A stretch of 15,802 nucleotides of DNA from an uncultured Bacteroidales bacterium (lineage in GTDB: Bacteria; Bacteroidota; Bacteroidia; Bacteroidales; Bacteroidaceae), in NCBI GenBank assembly GCA_902768605.1, contig CACXLY010000092.1, forward strand, positions 1-15,802, read 5' to 3'. Position 1 is the stretch's first letter; each line of letters begins with the position of its first letter. This document shows, piece after piece, positions 1 through 7,127 of the stretch. The notes beneath the pieces are model-generated. The model saw nothing but the letters and a program-made list of their open reading frames with translations. It did no database searches and was not told the origin of the DNA. The translations under genes and the position numbers were made by a program.

Positions 1-753
1 GAGCGCGGCTTGCAGTACGACACGCAGGAGACGATGCGCGACGAGCAGGGACGCACCATCACGAGCGACGAAGGCCGACGCATGGTGCCCGATGCCGTGT
101 TGCATTTCCCCGACGGGCGCGACGTCATCATCGACAGCAAGATGTCCTTCACGGCCTTCGTCGATTACCAGAATGCTGAGACGGATGCCGAGCGTGAGGC
201 TGCCCTGCGCCGCCACCTCGCCAGTATGAGGCAGCACGTCCGCGAACTCGCTCAGAAGCAGTACTTCCGCTATGCCAAGAGCGACAAAGGCCGACTCGAC
301 TTCGTCCTGATGTACGTCTTTCAGGAGAGCGCCCTGCAGCTTGCTCTGCAAAGCGACACGACACTCTGGAAGGAAGCCTACGACCAGGGCGTCGTCATCT
401 CAGGCAGCCAGTCGCTCTACATGACACTTCGCGTGCTCGAACTCACCTGGAAGCAGACGCGGCAAGTAGAGAACCAGGAGAAGATGATGCAGTGCGCCAA
501 CACCCTCGTGGAGCGTGTGCAACTCTTTGCCGAGCGCTTCGCAAAGGTCGGCGAAATGCTCGACAAGACGCGCCGCTCCTTCGACGACCTCAACACCGTC
601 ACTGCCCCCTCCGGCCCCAGCATCACCACCGCCGCCCGCAACCTCCTCAAGTTCGGTGCACAGGAAAACAAAAAGAAGAAATCCTTGGGCTCGTCCTCGC
701 TCTTCGAAGACAAAGAGGAAGGCGACGCCCCCGCTCTGCCATTGGAAGAATGA
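1..753 (+). CDS. rmuC: RmuC family DNA recombination protein, C-terminal part (5' end outside window)
   Basis: The frame is already open at base 1, so the N-terminal coiled-coil part of the gene lies outside the window and only about 250 residues are visible. They match the conserved RmuC core: a PDAVLHFPDGRDVIIDSK segment (nuclease-like fold with acidic and lysine residues), then the helical stretch containing YQNAE, the block FVLMYVFQESALQLAL, and YMTLRVLELTWKQ. RmuC proteins are linked to limiting recombination between inverted repeats and are thought to be nuclease-related; that role is family knowledge, not shown here. The C-terminal tail is acidic and lysine-rich, as in many homologues. 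The stop at 751-753 is followed by only 36 bp before the next gene. The family call is secure; the true start cannot be seen. Confidence 0.93.
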   Translation, partial: ERGLQYDTQETMRDEQGRTITSDEGRRMVPDAVLHFPDGRDVIIDSKMSFTAFVDYQNAETDAEREAALRRHLASMRQHVRELAQKQYFRYAKSDKGRLDFVLMYVFQESALQLALQSDTTLWKEAYDQGVVISGSQSLYMTLRVLELTWKQTRQVENQEKMMQCANTLVERVQLFAERFAKVGEMLDKTRRSFDDLNTVTAPSGPSITTAARNLLKFGAQENKKKKSLGSSSLFEDKEEGDAPALPLEE

Positions 754-789
754 TATAAAACAAACACACATAGACGTGAGAAAGATGAT

Positions 790-1670
790 ATGACAAACGA
801 CAAAGGACAAATACTATTATATCAGACTCCCGATGGTGAGTCGCGAATTGAGGTGAGGCTGCAAGGGGAGACCGTGTGGCTGAGCCTTGACCAAATGGCA
901 GAGCTGTTCCAGCGCAACAAATCCACCATCTCCCGACACATCAAGAATGCGTTTGAGGAAGGGGAACTGCAGAAAGAAGTGGTTGTTGCAAAATTTGCAA
1001 CCACCAGTCAGCATGGTGCAATTGAAGGCAAAACACAGACACACGAAGTCGAGCACTATAACCTCGACATGATAATCAGCGTCGGTTATCGCGTGCATTC
1101 CTATCGTGGCGTGCAGTTCCGCATGTGGGCGACAAGGGTTCTGAAGGAATACATCGTGAAAGGCTTTGCCCTTAACGATGACTTGCTGAAACGCGCAGGC
1201 GGCGGCAACTATTTCGACGAGCTGTTGGCCCGCATTCGCGACATCCGCTCATCGGAAAAGGTATTCTACAGGAAGGTGCTCGAAATCTATGCACTCAGCA
1301 TTGACTACGACCCTCGCGTGGAGATGACGCAGGAGTTCTTCAAGACGGTGCAGAACAAGATGCACTTTTCCGTGCATGGGCATACAGCGGCCTGTACCTC
1401 GACTTCGCCGAACTCCAAGCAGAGGAACATCGCCCAATGTACATGAAGGACTGGATTGCCATCCTTGACGATTTCCTGCGCATCTCAAGAAAAGATATTC
1501 TGACTCATGCCGGACGTGTCTCTGCCCAGTTGGCAAAGGCAAAAGCAGATGCTGAGTTCAACAAATTCAAGGAGAGGACAAAGAACGAACTGTCAGCCGT
1601 CGAGATTCATTTCCTTGAGCAGTTTGAAAGGGAACAGAAGAAGCTGACGAATAAGAGAGACAATAAATAA
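790..1670 (+). pseudogene. RhuM-family (virulence_RhuM) gene, broken by internal deletion and frameshift
   Basis: Frame 1 (790-1392) encodes about 200 residues typical of RhuM proteins: VWLSLDQMAELFQRNKSTIS (helix-turn-helix-like), YNLDMIISVGYRVHS, the block RGVQFRMWATRVLKEYIVKG, YFDELLARIRDIRSSEK and FFKTVQNKMHFSVHGHTAA. The similarity then jumps to another frame (1389-1670) that continues with LYLDFAELQAEEHRPMYMKD, LTHAGRVSAQ and a charged C-terminus. Intact relatives have roughly 55-60 residues between 'GHTAA' and the 'YLDFAE' segment, including the RAD..KP.MGLT region, and these are missing. The change is therefore a deletion at about 1387-1392 that also shifted the frame. As it stands, translation gives 218 residues with a 17-residue nonsense tail. 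Base composition is less GC-rich than rmuC, which suits an acquired gene. RhuM's biochemical role is not established. Confidence 0.85.
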
Positions 1671-1990
1671 ACCACATCAGATTTGGAAAATGAGATAGAG
1701 AGACGTGATGGGTTAATAAACCTCTTGCAACAGACTGACTAAGATATTTAACCACGAATTACACGTTCCCTGTCGTGCCTTACGTCAGAAGTGTTTTTGT
1801 CCGCGACCGCTACCCGAGTCTGCTCCGCACGCTCGAGAAGCAAAGCCTCTCGCGCAGCGAAATGCAGATGTGCCTGCTGTCGGCCGTCGATATGCGGCAG
1901 AAGCAAGTGGCCAAAACTGCGACAGCGTCGCAGATTTCATGGTATGGATTGACGCGTTACGTGGTTGATTGTATAGTTTTTCTCCTTTTT
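1671..1990. other. Decayed intergenic region with a possible regulator-gene remnant
   Basis: No intact gene is supported here. From 1775 (GTG) to about 1945 the DNA is GC-rich and coding-like. Its translation contains FVRDRYPSLLRTLEKQSLSR followed by SEMQMCLLSAVDMRQKQVAK, which resembles the segment before the C-terminal helix-turn-helix of some Bacteroidetes regulators ('YP.L...LT..E...C.L.....K.IA'). After about 1945 the composition turns AT-rich and the frame runs into the promoter of the next gene, so this reads as a fragment rather than a working gene. Positions 1748-1765 also carry a short 'taaccacgaattacacg' repeat, whose reverse complement recurs upstream of ung. The regulator identity is a guess. 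Confidence 0.3.
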
Positions 1991-1992
1991 GC

Positions 1993-2023
1993 TTGCGTAG
2001 TTCGTTATTTAATGCTATCTTTG
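1993..2023 (+). promoter_or_regulatory. Bacteroidetes-type promoter upstream of the FAD oxidoreductase gene
   Basis: A TATCTTTG -7 element at 2016-2023 matches the Bacteroidetes TAnnTTTG consensus exactly. A TTG at 1993-1995 sits 20 nt upstream in the -33 position. The surrounding sequence is AT-rich. Transcription would start near 2030, leaving a leader of about 45 nt before the ATG at 2077. Confidence 0.75.
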
Positions 2024-2076
2024 CAACGAAAGTACACTCTTTTCGATGCAATTAAGCAAATAAATACCACTAAATA

Positions 2077-5000
2077 ATGATGAAACGACAGGGATTCTTC
2101 TGCACATTCTTGCTTATGGCGATGTGCGCAATGACTTATCAAGACGTACGGGCTGACGAGGCTCAGGGCACAGTGAAGGATGTTGACATCTGCGTCTATG
2201 GCAGTACGCCGGCGGGCATCATGGCGGCATACACGGCCAAGTTGAAAGGCAAGTCGGTGCTGCTCGTGTCGCCGACGAAGCGCATTGGCGGCATGACGGC
2301 TGGCGGCCTGGGCTGGACCGACATTGGCGACAGCACGAGCCATCGCCGCATCATCAAAGGCTTTGCCCGCGAGTTCTATCGTCGCATCGGACAGCACTAC
2401 GGCATGGCCTCGCCGACGTTTTACTTCGAGCCGAAGGTGGCGCTCGCCACGTTCAAGGGATTCCTCTCGGAGGTCGGCTTGCAAGACAGCATCGACATCT
2501 GGTACGAGTGGCGCATCGTGAGTGCTGAGAAGGAGGGGAACGAGGTGAAGAGCATTACGCTGGAAAAAGCCCCCTCCCCCATCCCCTCCCCCGAGGAGGA
2601 GGGGAGTTCCGCGGCAGAAAGCCTTTCCTCCTCGGGGGAGAGGTTTGGAGAGGGGGCTGGGCTTCGTTCGGTCCGTGCCCGCATCTTCATGGATTGCAGT
2701 TACGAGGGCGACCTCATGGCGCGCGCCGGCATCACCTATACCGTCGGGCGCGAAGGCAAGACGAAGTACGGCGAGCCGGAGAACGGCGCTCAATGCCTCA
2801 ACAAGCATCAGTTCTGCGACGGCGTGGACCCCTACGTCGTGCCGGGCGACCCGTCGAGCGGCCTGCTATGGGGCATCATGAGCGACCCGATGCCGGCCAA
2901 CGGCACGGGCGACAACCACATCCAAGCCTACAACTACCGCCTGACGCTCACCAAGACGAAGCCTTTCCGCTCGATAACGGCCCAAGTGCCTGACAACTAC
3001 GACCCCTCCAGATACGAACTGCTGTTCCGATGGATGGAGAAGAAGGGCTGGAGCGGCTACGGCGACTGCATCAAGTGGACGTATATGAAGGACACCTCGG
3101 GACCGAACTCGTGGAACGCCTACAAGACAGACAACAACAACAACGGCGCGTTCTCGACCGACATGATTGGCTACAGCTGGGACTATCCCGAGGCAACCTA
3201 CGAGCAGCGCGACTCGATAGCAAAGCTGCACGAGGACTACACGAAGGGGCTGCTCTACATCCTCTGGACCGACCCGCGCGTGCCGAAGAACATCAGGGAC
3301 GAGTTCAACCTCTGGGGCTATCCGCTCGACGAGTACGAGGACAACGGGAACTTCACACCGCAGCTCTACATCCGCGAGGCGCGCCGCATGATAGGGCGCA
3401 TGGTGATGACGGAGGACTACTGCCTGAAGAACAAGGAGGCGAACGACCCGATTGCCTGGGGCGCGTACACGATGGACTCGCACAACTGCGGACGCTACGT
3501 CGTGAACGGCCAGGTGAAGAACGAGGGCGACGTGCAGCGCCATCTGACGAAGGGCCCGTACAACATCTCCTACCGCGCCGTGACGCCTCTGGAGAGCGAG
3601 GCGCGCAACGTCATCGTGCCCGTCTGCCTCTCTGCCTCGCACATCGCCTACGGCAGCATCCGCATGGAGCCTGTCTATATGGTGCTTGGCGAGACAACAG
3701 CCCTGGCTGCCATCCAGGCCATCGACGAGCACGACGGTTGCGTGCAGGCGGTTGACCCCTCGCGCTGCATCGCACAACTCGAGAACGGCCTCGACATCGA
3801 CGTCCCCGTGCCCGACGCTTCTCTGTCGGGAGGCGCATCCGTCTCGGTTGACATCACGAGGCGCGTCCTCGCCAATCCCTCTTTCGAAGAGAGCTTCACG
3901 AACACCACGCAGCCGCCGACGGGCTGGCAGGAGTCGCCCGCAGGCACGACCCTCCAGCGCAGCATGAACAAGACGGCGAAGAACAGGGACGGACAGCAGG
4001 CCTACGTCTGCAAGCCCGCCACGAACAGCACCATCAACAAGCCCCTGCACCTCTATCAGCAGATACCTGCCGAGAAGCTGGGCGCCGGCATCTACAAGGT
4101 GAGCTGCCGCATGTGGGTGGAGAAGGACTTCTACGGCACCGCTTGCCTGTTTGCAGCCCCCTCCCCCATCCCCTCCCCCGAGGAGGAGGGGAGTTCCGCG
4201 GCAGAAAGCCTCTCCTCGGGGGAGAGGTTTGGGCAGGGGGCTTGTGTGCAGTACTGGACTAACGAACCTTACTACCGCAACGGCGCACAAGGCTACGACA
4301 ACCTGACCTACACCGACTACCGCACGACGTTTGCACGCCACGCAGGCGGCTTCACTGCTGCCCAAAACATGCAGCGCATGGTGGTCTATATCACTTTGCA
4401 GGACGGCGACGACCTCGTGCTTGGCATCCGCACAAACAGTGCCAATCAGGGCAGCGACAAGAACGGCGCAGGCTACTTCATGGTGGATGACTTCCATGTG
4501 GAGAAGGTTGCAGAGCAGCCGCTCTCGCAGGACGAGTTCTGCGACAGCGTGCTGACGAACTACGACTTCGAGAAGAATCCGCAGGGCGTGACCTATGACT
4601 GGAACGTGAAGACGACCATCAACGAGGCTGCCAACGGTCCCATCTACGGCTGGCAGAGCAATGCCTGGACAGACAACTACGGCGGCGTCTCGGACGGCAC
4701 GAACCTCGAGTGGAAGTGGGCGGGCTACGTGGCCAGCACGTCGGGCGTCATCCCCAACGACTTCCGACTCTACCAGACCATTCCCGCAGAGAAACTTACG
4801 CCCGGCATCTACGAGGTGAACGCCCGCATGTGGCAGTATGCGTCGAAGCTCGGCATCACACGCCTCTACGGACAGGCGGGCGAGAAGTGCTCGGTGCAGT
4901 ACTATGGCGTGGAGAGCAAATACAATGCCAGCGTGCTGACCGAAGGCGAGACAGCAACTTTCGCCGGTCTCTCTGCCAACACCACGACGGGGCGCGTCAA

Positions 5001-5739
5001 CAACATGGCGCTCGACATTGAGGTGGGCGAAGGCGAGGACCTCGAGCTGGGCGTCAAGAGCGGCTACGGATTGGAGAGCAACAACGCAGCCGGCGCCAAC
5101 CACGGCAAGTTCTACGTTGACCTCGTCCGTGCCTGGAAAGTCAGCGACCTGCCCGTCACCTACGACGAGAACGCCAGCGACAACCTCATCCTTCCGCACG
5201 CGTATAATAATAAGGTAGTGCTGAACAAGACGTTCCATAACGGCGAATGGCAATACGTCTGCCTGCCCTTCTCGCTCAACGCGGCAGACATCGAGACCAT
5301 CTTCGGCAAGGGGACGGAGACCCTCTCTAACTCCCCCTTAAAGGGGGAGAACTCAGGCGAGCTTTCCGAGAATGAAGCCTCCCCTTTAAGGGGAGGTTTG
5401 GTAGGGTCTGGCGTCCCCTTCCTCGTCCGCCCCACCGACGTGTTGCCGGCGCCCATCGTCATCGAGCATGTACGCATCGAGACTGACACGCCGCAGACCG
5501 TCACCGCCGACGGCCTCATCGTCACCGGCACCTTCCAGCGGACGGGCGACGTGCCGGCCTTCTCCGCCACCGTCGCCGACGACCCCAACGCCGTCGATGA
5601 AATGAAGAGTGAAGAATTAAGAATGAAGAACGAAGGCGCCTGGTACAACCTGGGCGGACAGCCGGCAAGCCTCAACCTAAAGGGAAGCGGAGGGGCCGGA
5701 GCGATACTCGTCACCAAAGGCCGCAAAGTGCAGCATTGA
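2077..5739 (+). CDS. Secreted FAD-dependent oxidoreductase with two jelly-roll-like domains
   Basis: This protein of 1220 residues starts with an export signal (hydrophobic stretch about 7-22, likely cleavage near residue 26). Residues about 35-580 form an FAD_oxidored (PF12831) domain: dinucleotide-binding loop GSTPAG (42-47), IGGMTAGGLGW (70-80), DCSYEGDLMARAG (about 206-218) and the C-terminal SIRMEPVYMVLGE (527-539). Residues about 595-815 and 823-1025 are two homologous beta-rich modules, with LYQQIPAEKLGAGIYKV paralleled by LYQTIPAEKLTPGIYEV; they are probably carbohydrate-binding-like. The tail (about 1040-1220) is the Bacteroidetes C-terminal domain with WQYVCLPF and YNLGGQ ... GRKVQH. 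Related proteins are often annotated 'xanthan lyase' or oxidoreductase and occur in glycan-use loci; the substrate is unknown. Three palindromic repeat elements and one lysine/glutamate-rich repeat are inserted in frame (listed separately). The beta-helix gene follows after 114 bp, possibly on the same transcript. Confidence 0.85.
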   Translation: MMKRQGFFCTFLLMAMCAMTYQDVRADEAQGTVKDVDICVYGSTPAGIMAAYTAKLKGKSVLLVSPTKRIGGMTAGGLGWTDIGDSTSHRRIIKGFAREFYRRIGQHYGMASPTFYFEPKVALATFKGFLSEVGLQDSIDIWYEWRIVSAEKEGNEVKSITLEKAPSPIPSPEEEGSSAAESLSSSGERFGEGAGLRSVRARIFMDCSYEGDLMARAGITYTVGREGKTKYGEPENGAQCLNKHQFCDGVDPYVVPGDPSSGLLWGIMSDPMPANGTGDNHIQAYNYRLTLTKTKPFRSITAQVPDNYDPSRYELLFRWMEKKGWSGYGDCIKWTYMKDTSGPNSWNAYKTDNNNNGAFSTDMIGYSWDYPEATYEQRDSIAKLHEDYTKGLLYILWTDPRVPKNIRDEFNLWGYPLDEYEDNGNFTPQLYIREARRMIGRMVMTEDYCLKNKEANDPIAWGAYTMDSHNCGRYVVNGQVKNEGDVQRHLTKGPYNISYRAVTPLESEARNVIVPVCLSASHIAYGSIRMEPVYMVLGETTALAAIQAIDEHDGCVQAVDPSRCIAQLENGLDIDVPVPDASLSGGASVSVDITRRVLANPSFEESFTNTTQPPTGWQESPAGTTLQRSMNKTAKNRDGQQAYVCKPATNSTINKPLHLYQQIPAEKLGAGIYKVSCRMWVEKDFYGTACLFAAPSPIPSPEEEGSSAAESLSSGERFGQGACVQYWTNEPYYRNGAQGYDNLTYTDYRTTFARHAGGFTAAQNMQRMVVYITLQDGDDLVLGIRTNSANQGSDKNGAGYFMVDDFHVEKVAEQPLSQDEFCDSVLTNYDFEKNPQGVTYDWNVKTTINEAANGPIYGWQSNAWTDNYGGVSDGTNLEWKWAGYVASTSGVIPNDFRLYQTIPAEKLTPGIYEVNARMWQYASKLGITRLYGQAGEKCSVQYYGVESKYNASVLTEGETATFAGLSANTTTGRVNNMALDIEVGEGEDLELGVKSGYGLESNNAAGANHGKFYVDLVRAWKVSDLPVTYDENASDNLILPHAYNNKVVLNKTFHNGEWQYVCLPFSLNAADIETIFGKGTETLSNSPLKGENSGELSENEASPLRGGLVGSGVPFLVRPTDVLPAPIVIEHVRIETDTPQTVTADGLIVTGTFQRTGDVPAFSATVADDPNAVDEMKSEELRMKNEGAWYNLGGQPASLNLKGSGGAGAILVTKGRKVQH
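2568..2658 (+). repeat. In-frame palindromic element, copy 1 (in FAD domain)
   Basis: A 91-bp GC-rich element. The left arm begins AGCCCCCTCCCCCATCCCCT, and the right arm ends GGAGAGGGGGCT as an imperfect inverted copy. Each arm has its own inner palindrome (CCCTCC.../...GGAGGGG), and the arms are separated by a short spacer. It is translated without a stop as about 31 extra residues (PSPIPSPEEEG ... GERFGEGAG, residues about 165-195), between strand KSITLE and the conserved ARIFMDCSYEGDL segment, which is a loop in the family. Confidence 0.85.
4155..4242 (+). repeat. In-frame palindromic element, copy 2 (in first jelly-roll domain)
   Basis: An 88-bp copy whose first 57 bases (4155-4211) are identical to 2568-2624 and lie in the same codon phase, so both encode the same PSPIPSPEEEG peptide. 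It lacks 3 bp in the right arm relative to copy 1 and so keeps the frame. Comparing the two homologous jelly-roll modules shows the insertion directly: the second module has only a short QAGEKC loop where the first carries this segment. Confidence 0.85.
5318..5409 (+). repeat. In-frame palindromic element, copy 3 (C-terminal domain of FAD oxidoreductase)
   Basis: A 92-bp element with arms AGACCCTCTCTAACTCCCCC and, inverted, GGGGAGGTTTGGTAGGGTCT. Each arm contains an inner palindrome around TTAAAGGGGGAG or CTCCCCTTTAAGGGGAG. It is read through as SNSPLKGENSGELSENEASP and the following LRGGLVG, inside the C-terminal domain just before VPFLVRP. It belongs to the same architectural family as copies 1 and 2 but is a different subfamily, closest to the element in the gene at 7636. 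Confidence 0.8.
5601..5637 (+). repeat. In-frame AT-rich repeat encoding a Lys/Glu-rich segment
   Basis: An A-rich run of near-repeats of 'gaagaattaagaatgaagaa' type is read as MKSEELRMKNE just before the conserved YNLGGQ motif. Its composition is unlike the GC-rich flanks, and the peptide is unlike the rest of the domain, so it looks like a short repeat that entered the gene in frame. It is a different family from the GC-rich palindromic elements. Confidence 0.55.
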
Positions 5740-5745
5740 ACGCCA

Positions 5746-5833
5746 CAGCAAGCATCGGCCGTTCCCACGGCAAGGAAGCGCCTTTCCCACAGCAAGCGTC
5801 GGCCGTTCCCACACGTGGCATGTTTCGAGACGA
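5746..5833. repeat. 22-bp tandem repeat array A
   Basis: Three 22-bp units at 5746-5767, 5768-5789 and 5790-5811 each end in TTCCCA; units 1 and 3 begin CAGCAAGC and differ at one base. A divergent fourth unit starts CACGTGGCATG at 5812. The array lies between the FAD oxidoreductase stop and the next gene. The same 22-bp period and CACGTGGCA boundary recur at 14882-14991. Confidence 0.8.
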
Positions 5834-5853
5834 AATGAAACCATCATACCGAC

Positions 5854-7074
5854 ATGAAGAAAACTATTGTTATCCTACTTGCCCTCCTTGCCATAGCAGG
5901 GTTTGAGAAAGTGCAGGCACAGGGGTGGGTCTCTGTGCAGAGTGTAGGCGTATTGCCCGACAATACGCCGAGGGAGAACCGTCAGCACCTCCAGGAGGCC
6001 ATCGACAATATGAGCCCGCTGGGCGGCGTCCTGTATGTGGAGCCGGCCCGCGGCGGCTATCCCATGGAGGGCGGTCTCGTCCTCAAGCGCAACGTGACGC
6101 TTCTGGGCGCTCACGGCCCAACGGGACGCGGCACGGCGCTGCCCGACCGCTCAGGCCCCACCGGCTCGCTCTTCGTCATCACCGACCGCGAGCAGCCCTT
6201 CCTCACCGTGGAAAGTGCAACACAAGTCAGAGGCATACAGTTCTACTACCCCGAGCAGACGTGGAAGGACGGCAGCCGCATCCTCGCCTATCCCCCCACC
6301 ATACGCATGTCGCCCGAACAGAACGTGCAGGGCGTCACACTGAGCTGCCTGACGTTCTACGGCGAGTACATGGCGATGGACTTCCGTGCCAAGGCTCCGC
6401 ACATCTGCGAACAGATTCTCTTCGAGCACTGCTACGGCTACCCGCTCAGCGGACAATTCATCGCCATCGACCGCTGCTACGACGTGCCGCGCATCCTGCA
6501 CTGCCACGTCAACCCCGCCAATATGAGGGAGTTCGGCCGCTCGTTTGCGCGCGACGTCGTCGATGCTGTGGTGCGCAGCAAGACGTTTACCTACTGGATA
6601 GACCACACGGACAACGCCCAGCTCATGGACCTCTTCACCTTCGGCGTCTATGGCGGCATCTACCTGGGCAACGAGACGTACGGGCAGCTCACGAACTTCA
6701 ACTTCGACTGCGTCAGCATCGGCATCCACAAACTCGGCAGTCATTGGAAGAACCGCAACTGGCAAATCGCGCAGGGAAGCATCATCGCCAATGTGGGCGA
6801 GCGACTGCAAGACGTCCACCCCATCCTCATCGAGGGTAAGGGCCACACATCGCTGTCGAACGTCGAGTGCTTCTCGGGCGGCAACGCAGCCCTCACCACG
6901 CTCGAGGCATCGTGGGACTACATCACGGTGCGCGACAGTGCCAGCGTCTTCCTCTCCGGCTGCCGCATGCAGGGCTACAAAGCGCCCAAGCCCATCAACG
7001 CAGCCAGCAGCGCCAGGCTCCGCGCCGTCGGCTGCTTCGACAAAGATAACAACCTGCTCGAGCTCGCTCCCTAA
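5854..7074 (+). CDS. Secreted right-handed beta-helix protein (pectate lyase 3-like)
   Basis: This 406-residue protein has a clear signal peptide (MKKTIVILLALLAIAGFEKVQAQ, cleavage around residue 22). The mature part opens with VGVLPDNTPRENRQHLQEAID and GGVLYVEPARGGYPM, the usual entry into Pectate_lyase_3/GH28-related beta helices. It continues with repeated short strands and loops rich in Asn, Gly and aromatic residues. No lipobox or C-terminal sorting domain is seen. Related proteins are polysaccharide lyases, hydrolases or non-catalytic helices; I cannot assign a catalytic residue or substrate. It lies 114 bp after the FAD oxidoreductase with no recognisable promoter between, only the 22-bp repeat array, so co-transcription and joint action on a glycan are plausible but inferred. 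Confidence 0.75.
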   Translation: MKKTIVILLALLAIAGFEKVQAQGWVSVQSVGVLPDNTPRENRQHLQEAIDNMSPLGGVLYVEPARGGYPMEGGLVLKRNVTLLGAHGPTGRGTALPDRSGPTGSLFVITDREQPFLTVESATQVRGIQFYYPEQTWKDGSRILAYPPTIRMSPEQNVQGVTLSCLTFYGEYMAMDFRAKAPHICEQILFEHCYGYPLSGQFIAIDRCYDVPRILHCHVNPANMREFGRSFARDVVDAVVRSKTFTYWIDHTDNAQLMDLFTFGVYGGIYLGNETYGQLTNFNFDCVSIGIHKLGSHWKNRNWQIAQGSIIANVGERLQDVHPILIEGKGHTSLSNVECFSGGNAALTTLEASWDYITVRDSASVFLSGCRMQGYKAPKPINAASSARLRAVGCFDKDNNLLELAP

Positions 7075-7127
7075 AAAAGTTTGTTTTCTTACTTGACATT
7101 TCGTGATGTCGTGCGTTATATAGGCAG

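Noticed and set aside
1775..2077. A complete 100-residue gene starting at GTG 1775
   Set aside because: The second half is AT-rich and runs through the promoter of the next gene, ending at its ATG. Only the first half is coding-like, so it is treated as a remnant.
2568..2658. Insertion sequence or transposase fragment
   Set aside because: The element is about 90 bp, encodes no transposase motif and shows no clear target-site duplication that I could identify by eye.
2866..5253. A long open frame of nearly 800 codons on the minus strand inside the FAD oxidoreductase gene
   Set aside because: It lies antisense to a well-supported gene. Its translation is rich in Val, His, Arg and Ala with no recognisable domain, as expected from high-GC codon usage on the opposite strand.
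7093..7122. TTGACA ... TATATA hexamers with 18-bp spacing before the sigma factor gene
   Set aside because: It looks like an E. coli-type promoter, but Bacteroidetes use TTTG/TAnnTTTG, and the -10 would lie 6 bp from the ATG, leaving no leader. Probably coincidence.
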